Assembly (NCBI GenBank): GCA_963727575.1
Contig: CAVSIA010000018.1
Location: 39,110-103,109, forward strand
Length of the DNA stretch: 64,000 bases
Direction of reading: 5' to 3'
Source of the DNA: JAHQVI01 sp963727575
Lineage (GTDB): Bacteria > Pseudomonadota > Alphaproteobacteria > Rhizobiales > Rhodomicrobiaceae
Of this stretch, positions 58,441 to 64,000 are shown piece after piece (positions within the stretch are counted from its first letter, which is position 1; each line of letters begins with the position of its first letter). The notes under the pieces were generated by a model. It worked only from the letters and a program-made list of their open reading frames with translations, was not told where the DNA came from and did not search any database. Position numbers and translations under genes: made by a program.

Positions 58441-58649
58441 GAGAGCGCGTCCAATCGCACTTGGTCATATGTGCCTGAAACTCCTCGGGAGAATTCAGGT
58501 TCCATTGGGTGCGCGCGGATGTTCCCCTCCGGAGGTGCCGGGTGGCGGGCCCGGATCGGCAGCCGGACGATCCGCGCCAGACGCCGAGCCGCCGTCCGAG
58601 AATGGCAGGCTCCGATCATGTCCCGGGGCGTGGTGTAGAAGCGCCGGCC

Positions 58650-59918
58650 TACGGAAAGGTCCGAGCCTGATCAGGACGCCACGGCGGGCAGCCTGAGTGT
58701 CGGATTGTCGGTGACGCGGGCGAGCGTTTCAAGGCTCATGTAGCGCCGCGCCACGGCCCATTCGGCGTTGGTCTCCAGCATCAGCGCACCGACAAGCCGG
58801 ATGATGGCCTCGTCGTTGGGGAAGATGCCGATGACGTCTGACCGGCGCTTGACCTCGCGGTTGACCCGTTCGAGTGGGTTCGTCGAGGCGATCTGCGCCC
58901 AATGCTCGCGAGGGAAGTTCATGTAGGCCAGGACATCGTCGCGGGAGGCGTCCATGAGCGGGCCGAGCTTCTCGTTCTTCTCGCGCAGCGCGTCGGCCAC
59001 GGTGTCCCATTGAGCCTCGGCTTCGGCCTTCGTCTCCTGTGCGAAGATTGTCTTCAACATCGCCGCAACAGCCGTGCGCTGCTTGGCTGGAGCATGGGCC
59101 AGTGCGTTCCGGAGCCAATGAATCCGGCACCTCTGATGCGTGGCGTTGAACACCCGGCGAGCTGCCGCCCGCAGGCCCTTGTGATCGTCGGCGATCACCA
59201 GCTTCACGCCGCGCAGGCCACGATCGGCGAGGGAGCGCAGGAACTCGGTCCAGAACGTCTCGGCTTCTGAAGGGCCCGTTGCGACGCCCAGCACCTCGCG
59301 CTTGCCATCCTCATTCACCGCGACAGCGATTATCACGGCCCGGCTGACGATCCGACCGCCCTCGCGGACCTTGAGGTAGGTCGCATCGAGCCAGAGGTAG
59401 GGCCAGGCTCCCTCCAGGGGCCGGGAGAGGAAGGCGTTCACGCGCTCGTCGATCTCGACGCAGAGCCGGCTGACCTGGCTTTTGGACATGCCGCCCGCGC
59501 CCATGGCCTTGACTAGGTCGTCCACGGACCGGGTCGAGATGCCGTGGACGCAGGCTTCTTGAATGACGGCCACGAGCGCCTTCTCGGCCGTCCGCCGCGG
59601 TTCGAGGAAGCTCGGGAAGTAGCTGCCCTTACGCAGTTTCGGGATCTCGAGTGCGATCCGTCCGGCGCGGGTGTCCCAATCGCGGTCGCGGTATCCGTTC
59701 CGCTGGGCCTCGCGCAGAGGCGAACGCGCGCCCTTCGCGGCGCCCGTGCGCGCCTCGACCTCCAGCTCCATGATCCGCTCGGCCGCAAACGCCAGCATCT
59801 CGCGCACGAGGTCGCTATCGGCCTGCTTCTCAACCAGCTCGATCAGCGCCATTCTCTCATCGGTCATCGTCATCTCCGTTCTCGGCTCCAGGTGTCGCAA
59901 CCCGGACCTTTTCCGAAG
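58650..59918. mobile_element. IS256-family insertion sequence
   Basis: The element is bounded by imperfect inverted repeats: CGGAAAGGTCCG at 58652-58663 on the left, and the complement of CGGAAAAGGTCCG at 59903-59915 on the right. They differ by one A in a run. Between them lies a single intact transposase. Exact outer ends and the target duplication could not be fixed. Its right end abuts a truncated IS3 element. Confidence 0.75.
58671..59867 (-). CDS. IS256-family transposase
   Basis: DDE transposase of 398 residues, full length and uninterrupted. Catalytic acids: Asp in PYLWLDATYLKVREGG (~residue 165), Asp in GVKLVIADDHKGLRAAARRV (~230) and Glu in ASTNPLERVNREVKRRSDVI (~340). The family H in CRIHWLRNALAHAP is present. 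The start at 59867 (MTDERMALIELVEKQA) has GGAG at good spacing; the ATG two codons earlier is too close. Together with the inverted repeats this suggests an element able to move recently. Confidence 0.93.
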   Translation of the reverse strand: MTDERMALIELVEKQADSDLVREMLAFAAERIMELEVEARTGAAKGARSPLREAQRNGYRDRDWDTRAGRIALEIPKLRKGSYFPSFLEPRRTAEKALVAVIQEACVHGISTRSVDDLVKAMGAGGMSKSQVSRLCVEIDERVNAFLSRPLEGAWPYLWLDATYLKVREGGRIVSRAVIIAVAVNEDGKREVLGVATGPSEAETFWTEFLRSLADRGLRGVKLVIADDHKGLRAAARRVFNATHQRCRIHWLRNALAHAPAKQRTAVAAMLKTIFAQETKAEAEAQWDTVADALREKNEKLGPLMDASRDDVLAYMNFPREHWAQIASTNPLERVNREVKRRSDVIGIFPNDEAIIRLVGALMLETNAEWAVARRYMSLETLARVTDNPTLRLPAVAS

Positions 59919-60303
59919 ATCGACGGTGGCCGCCAGCGTCACCGCCGGCCGCGTGCTGCGCTACGCCGGGGGCTCCGCGCGCGGCCTCCTACACCACCAC
60001 CAGGGACACAGCCAAGTCGCCGCGCTGCGGGCGCTTGCCGAGAAGCTCGGGTGCTCGCCCGACAGCCTGCGCGTCTGGGCACGTCAGGCGCAGCGCGACG
60101 CGGGCGACCGGCCTGGTCAGACCAGCGCCGAGAAGGCGCGGATCCGGGAGCTCGAGCGCGAGAACCGCGAACTGCGGCAGGCGAACGAGATCCTGAAGAA
60201 GGGTGAGCCATTGGCGCGCCATTGGTCCGAGCGACAATGGCGAACGCGTATTTTGCCCAGGCGGAGCTCGACCGCCCGTTTCGCAAATGACGGACTTCAT
60301 TGA
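59919..60303 (+). pseudogene. IS3 orfA, 5'-truncated and disrupted by a 38-bp insertion
   Basis: The helix-turn-helix part reads AALRALAEKLGCSPDSLRVW, followed by the leucine-zipper-like ELERENRELRQANEILKK. Then 38 bases (60202-60239) that do not belong to such elements push the frame aside; after them the family sequence resumes in another frame (AYFAQAELDRPFRK, stop at 60288-60290). The N-terminus is missing. The disrupted frame runs on to 60303 without meaning. Confidence 0.75.
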
Positions 60304-61177
60304 AGAACACCGTGGGGTGTTCGGGGTCGAGCCGATCTGCCGCGTGCTGCCGATCGCTCCGTCGACGTATCACCAGCGCGTGCCCGACCGCGCCTCGGCC
60401 CGCTCGAGGTCCGACGCGGCCCTGCGCATCGAGATCGTGCGGGTCTGGGAGGAGAACCGCGAGCTCTACGGCGCCCGGAAAATCTGGCATGCGCTGCGCC
60501 GGGAGGGTTTCGACGTGGCGCGGTGCACTGTGGAGCGGCTGATGAAGGGCATGGGAATCAAGGGGGTCGTCCGGGGGCGCCGGATCATCACCACCAACCC
60601 CGACGCGGCGCGACCCTGCCCGGAAGACAAGGTCAACCGCCAGTTCAAGGCCGTGCGCCCGAACCAGCTCTGGGTCTCCGACTTCACCTACGTGCCCACC
60701 TGGTCCGGCACGGTCTATGTGGCGTTCGTCATCGACGTGTTCGCCCGACGTATCGTCGGCTGGCGCGTCTCCACCTCGATGTCTACTCAGTTCGTCCTCG
60801 ACGCCCTCGACCAGGCGATCTGGCAGAGAAAGGCACAGAAAAACAAGAACTTGATCCACCACTCGGACCGCGGGTCGCAATACCTGTCGATCACCTACAC
60901 CGAGCGGCTCGTCGAGGCCGGTATCGATCCGTCGGTCGGGACCGTCGGCGACAGCTATGATAATGCGCTCGCCGAATGCATCATCGGCCTGTTCAAGACC
61001 GAGGTCATCAGCCCCCTCCGCCCCTGGCGAACCATGCGTGATGTCGAGTGGGAGACGCTGCGCTGGATCGACTGGTACAACAACCGCCGTCTGCTCGCGC
61101 CCATCGGTTACATCCCGCCTGCCGAGGCCGAGCAGGACTACTTCGCCAGCCGCAGCAACCTCGACCGCGCCGCCTGA
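60287..61177 (+). CDS. IS3-family transposase OrfB (integrase core)
   Basis: Catalytic part of an IS3 transposase, 296 residues, intact. It begins MTDFIEEHRGVFGVEPICRV. The DDE triad is visible: Asp in PNQLWVSDFTYVPTWSG (~residue 130), Asp in NLIHHSDRGSQYLSI (~195), Glu in YDNALAECIIGLFKTEV (~230). Its ATG overlaps the original orfA stop as ATGA, the usual arrangement for frameshifted OrfAB production. With orfA broken, the fusion transposase cannot form normally. Confidence 0.93.
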   Translation: MTDFIEEHRGVFGVEPICRVLPIAPSTYHQRVPDRASARSRSDAALRIEIVRVWEENRELYGARKIWHALRREGFDVARCTVERLMKGMGIKGVVRGRRIITTNPDAARPCPEDKVNRQFKAVRPNQLWVSDFTYVPTWSGTVYVAFVIDVFARRIVGWRVSTSMSTQFVLDALDQAIWQRKAQKNKNLIHHSDRGSQYLSITYTERLVEAGIDPSVGTVGDSYDNALAECIIGLFKTEVISPLRPWRTMRDVEWETLRWIDWYNNRRLLAPIGYIPPAEAEQDYFASRSNLDRAA

Positions 61178-61218
61178 CCGTTGAACAAATCACCCTCCGG
61201 TAAACCCGGGGCGGTTCA

Positions 61219-61360
61219 GTTGCTTTGCCGGTCCGTCATTCCATGAGGGCAGGGGATCGTCCTGCGCGGCCGCCGGCAACGGGGCCGCGAGGGCGAGGAT
61301 CGCGATGACACCCTTGATCAGGCGGCGTCGATCAATCGTCAGAGGGAAACGGCGCAACAT
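61219..61360 (-). pseudogene. HAD-family phosphatase-like gene, 5' fragment cut by IS3
   Basis: The first 47 codons remain: MLRRFPLTIDRRRLIKGVIA, a signal peptide, then QDDPLPSWNDGPAKQ, where the IS3 right end begins. The DPLPSWNDGPAKQ stretch is the typical mature start of exported HAD-like hydrolases found near arylsulfatases. The rest is not visible on the other side of the two insertion sequences. It starts 11 bases after the arylsulfatase stop, so it was the last gene of that operon. Confidence 0.65.
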
Positions 61361-61371
61361 GTCTACCCCCG

Positions 61372-62965
61372 TCAGTTGCTGTTCTGGTCGGTCAGCATGT
61401 CCATGACCTTGTCGATCGAGAAGCTGCCGGGTCGCTGGCGCGGCGGGAACTCGCGGAAAGTCGCGAGTTGCTCTGCGACGATCCGCTGGGCGGGCAGGAG
61501 CACGAACAGATGCTCGACGAACCACCGGTCATAGTCGCCGGCCTCGTGCTCGGCGCGCTCGAACGGGTCCGAGCGCAGGTTGAAGATCTTCGGCGCCCGC
61601 AGCGGGATCAATGGCTGCATCCAGACCTCGAGGCCGTGCGCCTGCTGCTCCATGAACACGGCCTTGTATTGGTCGTAGCGCAGCCCGGCGAGGTCGCCGT
61701 CGTCGGTCCAGTAGAAGAACGCGCGCCGCGGATCTTCGGCATTCGGGTCGGCCAGCAGGGCGCGCTGGTCGAAGCCGTCGATGTGGACCTTGTACGTCGC
61801 ATCGCCGGCGGCATGCCCTTCGAGAAGCTTGGCCTTGATGTCCGGCGCCGCCGGCGGCGGCGACCAGCGTCGGCAGCCAGTCCTCGGCCGAGACGATCCC
61901 GTTGATCTCGGCGCGCGGCGGGACCTGGCCCGGCCAGCGGATCAGCGCCGGCACGCGGTAGCCGCCCTCCCAGTTGGTGTTCTTCTCGCCACGGTAGGGC
62001 GTCGTGCCGCCGTCCGGCCAGCTGAACGTCTCGGCGCCGTTGTCGGTCGTGTAGATCACGATCGTGTCGTCGGCGATGCCGAGCTCGTCGAGCCTGTCGA
62101 GCAGCCTGCCGACATGGCCGTCGTGCTCGACCATGCCGTCCGGATAGATGCCGAGCCCGGTCACGCCTTGCGCTTCCGGCTTCAGCCGCGTCCAGATGTG
62201 CATGCGGCTGGGGTTGAACCAGGCGAAGAACGGCTTTCCCGCATCGTGCGCCCGGCCGATGAAGTCGAGCGTGGCATCGAGGAACTCCTCGTCCACCGTC
62301 TCCATGCGCTTTTTGTCGAGCGGCCCGGTGTCCTCGCAGTTCTGCTTGCCCCGCTCGCCGAAGCGCGGGTCCTCGCCCGGCACGGGCGCGCTCGTCGCGG
62401 CGCAGCGCATGACCCCGCGCGGTCCGAAGGTCTCGCGGAACTCGGTACCTTTCGGATAGTCCGGGTGCTCGGGCTCGTCCTCGGCGTTCAGGTGGTAGAG
62501 GTTGCCGAAGAACTCGTCGAAGCCGTGCACCGTCGGCAGGAACTCGTTGCGGTCGCCGAGGTGGTTCTTGCCGAACTGGCCGGTCATGTAACCGAGCGGC
62601 CTCAGCAGGTCGGCGATGGTCGGGTCCTCGGCCCGCAGCCCCTCCGGCGCGCCGGGCAGGCCGACCTTCAGCAACCCCGTGCGCATCGGGCTCTGGCCGG
62701 TGATGAAGGCGGCGCGGCCGGCGGTGCAGGACTGCTGGCCGTAATAGTCGGTGAGGATCCCGCCCTCCTCGGCCAGCCGGTCGATGTTCGGCGTGCGATA
62801 GCCCATCTGGCCGCGGTTGTAGGCGGAGATGTTCCAGTAGCCGATGTCGTCGCCCATGATGACGAGGATGTTGGGCTTCGCGGCCTCCTGCGCGATCGAT
62901 GGCGCGGCGACCGGAACGAAGAGCGCCGCCACTGCCGCCATAAGATGCCGCCTGATCGTAAGCAT
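61372..62965 (-). CDS. Arylsulfatase, exported (frame break near 61850)
   Basis: Sulfatase-family hydrolase of about 530 residues with a signal peptide (MLTIRRHLMAAVAALFVPVA ... IAQ). Metal-site and core motifs: NILVIMGDDIGYWNISAYN near residue 32, and the formylglycine site SCTAGRAAFITGQSPMR near residue 80, in which the Cys of C-T-A-G-R is converted by a maturase. Also HLGDRNEFLPTVHGFDEFFG and YTTDNGAETFSWPDGG. After ~61850 the frame changes; the C-terminal part reads AVFMEQQAHGLEVWMQPLIP, then LRAPKIFNLRSDPFERAEHE. It removes sulfate esters in the periplasm; the substrate is unknown. It is followed by a broken HAD gene. Confidence 0.9.
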
Positions 62966-63030
62966 GGTTGCCGATCCTCCCTGTCGTTGCCGGCGAGCGA
63001 GCGAAGGCGCTCGCTCGAGATCTGTCGGTG

Positions 63031-63492
63031 TCAGTCGAGCTCGAACTTCTCGATCCCGATCGAGGCGCCGCTGCCGACGATTTCGGTGACACTGATCGGC
63101 TGCAGCGTGATCGAGTTCTCGCCGCCGCCGACGAGCACGTTCGCGCCGGCGCCGGCGCCAAGCGCCACCGCCGCGTCCCCGCCGACATAGGTTCCCCTGA
63201 GCGATTGCGGCGCCCCGGCATGCGCCGTCGGCGCGAGCACGCCCCAGACGAGCGTCATCTCCTTCGTGACCGACAGGTCGAGCCCGACGCTCTTGATCTG
63301 GCCGGTGTAGCTCTCGGCCTTTCCCGATTTCGGCTTGAACTCGCAGGCGAACGTCTCGTCGGTGTAGACGATGTCGTTCTGGACGTTTTTCAGCTTGCAG
63401 GTCAGGACGCCGAGTTCGGCGCCGACGTCTGCCCGGGACGGGCCTGCCCCGAGGGCGACGGCGAGCGTCAGCGCGGTGAGCGCGAGTTTCAT
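63031..63492 (-). CDS. DUF992 domain-containing secreted protein
   Basis: A 153-residue exported protein: signal peptide MKLALTALTLAVALGAGPSR ending near ADVG, then the DUF992 pattern. That pattern includes VGAELGVLTCKLKNVQNDIV, ETFACEFKPKSGKAESYTGQ, IKSVGLDLSVTKEMTLVWGV, and the glycine-rich GAGANVLVGGGENSITLQPI. Two Cys (LTCK, FACEF) probably form a disulfide. The ATG at 63492 has AAAGGAAG upstream. Its function is unknown; here it lies between two arylsulfatase genes on the same strand. Confidence 0.88.
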   Translation of the reverse strand: MKLALTALTLAVALGAGPSRADVGAELGVLTCKLKNVQNDIVYTDETFACEFKPKSGKAESYTGQIKSVGLDLSVTKEMTLVWGVLAPTAHAGAPQSLRGTYVGGDAAVALGAGAGANVLVGGGENSITLQPISVTEIVGSGASIGIEKFELD

Positions 63493-63565
63493 GCGAGGTC
63501 TTCCTTTGGTTTGAAGCCGGCGAATAGAAGGGGCGCCTTTGATCGGGCGCCCCGGGTGCGCAAGG

Positions 63566-64000
63566 TCAGTCGCTGGGGTGGGCACCGGTGTTGAGCGCCC
63601 GCTTCTGCGCGTCGATCTCCGCCATCACCTGCGCCAGATTGTAGGAGGGCGGCGCCTGCAGTGGTGGATAATCGATGTAGCTCTCGAGGAACTTCAGCGC
63701 CAGCTGCTGACCGATCGGCAGGATGTTCCAGTCGTAGATGAACGCAGTGCTGGGCGAGTCGAGCGAGCCGCCGAGGCTCAGCGAGGACTGCTGGTCCGGC
63801 CCGACCGCCTGTTCGAACGGATCGCGCTTGATGTTGTCGACCAGCGTGAAGTTGTACGTCGTGGACGGCTCCAGCCACCCTTCGGGCCAGCGGATTCGCC
63901 ATCGTGTAGTAGAACTTCCAGTTCTTGTAGCGCACCGCCGACAGCGTCGCGCCCTGGTAATAGAAGAAATCATCGCGGGCGGACTGCTTTGTCTTGCCGG
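63566..64000 (-). CDS. Second arylsulfatase, C-terminal part only (frame break near 63893; runs off the window)
   Basis: The C-terminal ~145 residues of another sulfatase: GKTKQSARDDFFYYQGATLS, AVRYKNWKFYYTMA, then after a frame change near 63893 GWLEPSTTYNFTLVDNIKRD and PFEQAVGPDQQSSLSLGGSL. The closing YPPLQAPPSYNLAQVMAEID ... HPSD is typical of arylsulfatases related to the one at 61.4-63 kb. The catalytic N-terminal part lies beyond 64000. It is the upstream gene of the operon with DUF992, the complete arylsulfatase and the interrupted HAD gene. Confidence 0.8.
   Translation of the reverse strand, partial: PARQSSPPAMISSITRARRCRRCATRTGSSTTRWRIRWPEGWLEPSTTYNFTLVDNIKRDPFEQAVGPDQQSSLSLGGSLDSPSTAFIYDWNILPIGQQLALKFLESYIDYPPLQAPPSYNLAQVMAEIDAQKRALNTGAHPSD

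Larger units (their letters stand above)
59919..61218. mobile_element. IS3-family insertion sequence, left end lost
   Basis: The right inverted repeat is clear (complement of TGAACCGCCCCGGGTTTAC, ending at 61218). The matching left repeat and the start of orfA are absent: sequence becomes unrecognisable where the IS256 element ends. The element therefore appears truncated by the IS256 insertion plus a deletion. It interrupts a HAD-like gene at 61218. Confidence 0.8.

Noticed and set aside
58441..58649. Possible left part of the interrupted HAD gene or of IS3 left of IS256
   Set aside because: Neither strand shows HAD motifs or the TGAACCGCC repeat of IS3; the region has no recognisable content.

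Overview
The window reads as high-GC alphaproteobacterial DNA, most likely from a member of the Hyphomicrobiales (Rhizobiales). Pointers are a ChvE/GguABC sugar importer with a divergent GbpR-type LysR gene, a TAXI-type TRAP transporter, a soxBDAG sarcosine oxidase operon, a DUF992 protein, a YqcI/YcgG protein, and scattered GC-rich palindromes of the CCCGGATCAAGTCCGGG kind. No rRNA, tRNA or CRISPR array was recognised. About 23 conserved genes or gene parts need a one- or two-base frame change to read through. Where the site can be fixed it is usually one extra base in or next to a short run of identical bases, so most of these look like consensus errors in the assembly. A few lesions look truly biological: a decayed sulfur-oxidation soxA, a sensor kinase cut off by a foreign gene end, and a gene interrupted by insertion sequences.

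Layout. 0-3 kb: TAXI TRAP transporter (binding protein plus fused permease). 2.9-4.7 kb: remnant soxA (sulfur oxidation) followed by a flavocytochrome c sulfide dehydrogenase flavoprotein (soxF/fccB). 4.7-7.9 kb: SDR dehydrogenase and Baeyer-Villiger-type monooxygenase, divergent from a TetR regulator. 8-15.4 kb: formate-tetrahydrofolate ligase followed by heterotetrameric sarcosine oxidase soxBDAG, a one-carbon unit that oxidises sarcosine and handles the released C1 group. 15.8-19.7 kb: soluble hybrid histidine kinase, double-cupin protein, Hsp70-like ATPase. 19.8-28.2 kb: a cytoplasmic glucan/oligosaccharide operon (GH15, PEP synthase, GH31, GH3). 28.4-31.4 kb: LysR/tautomerase divergent pair and AMP nucleosidase.

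31.5-43.7 kb is the most coherent block, a galactose/arabinose oxidative pathway. ChvE-GguAB imports the sugar, GalM and an SDR oxidise it to the lactone, an SMP-30 lactonase opens the lactone, an IlvD/Edd dehydratase makes the 2-keto-3-deoxy acid, and DgoK plus DgoA yield pyruvate and glyceraldehyde-3-phosphate. GguC, a FAH-fold protein, accompanies it, and gbpR lies divergent to chvE. 43.8-50.7 kb: DUF2252 protein, Bax-inhibitor-1 protein, ECF sigma/anti-sigma pair, acetyl-CoA hydrolase/transferase, EamA exporter, small ABM-fold protein.

At about 50,861 the reading changes abruptly: the 3' end of an intradiol dioxygenase is joined to a histidine kinase that lacks its ATP-binding domain. To the right lie an OmpR regulator, a PepSY protein, a secreted protein and a four-repeat DUF347 membrane protein. 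Next come a UPF0104 membrane protein paired with an ATP-grasp enzyme, then a YqcI/YcgG (GntA-like) haem oxygenase. An IS256 element abuts a truncated IS3 element, which itself interrupts a HAD-like gene at the end of an arylsulfatase/DUF992 operon. This right-hand block looks like an accessory island, or else a chimeric join of two contigs.

No wholly new defence or mobile system could be demonstrated. The least explained parts are the UPF0104/ATP-grasp pair, the PepSY-secreted protein-DUF347 locus beside a broken two-component system, and the 50.86-kb junction.
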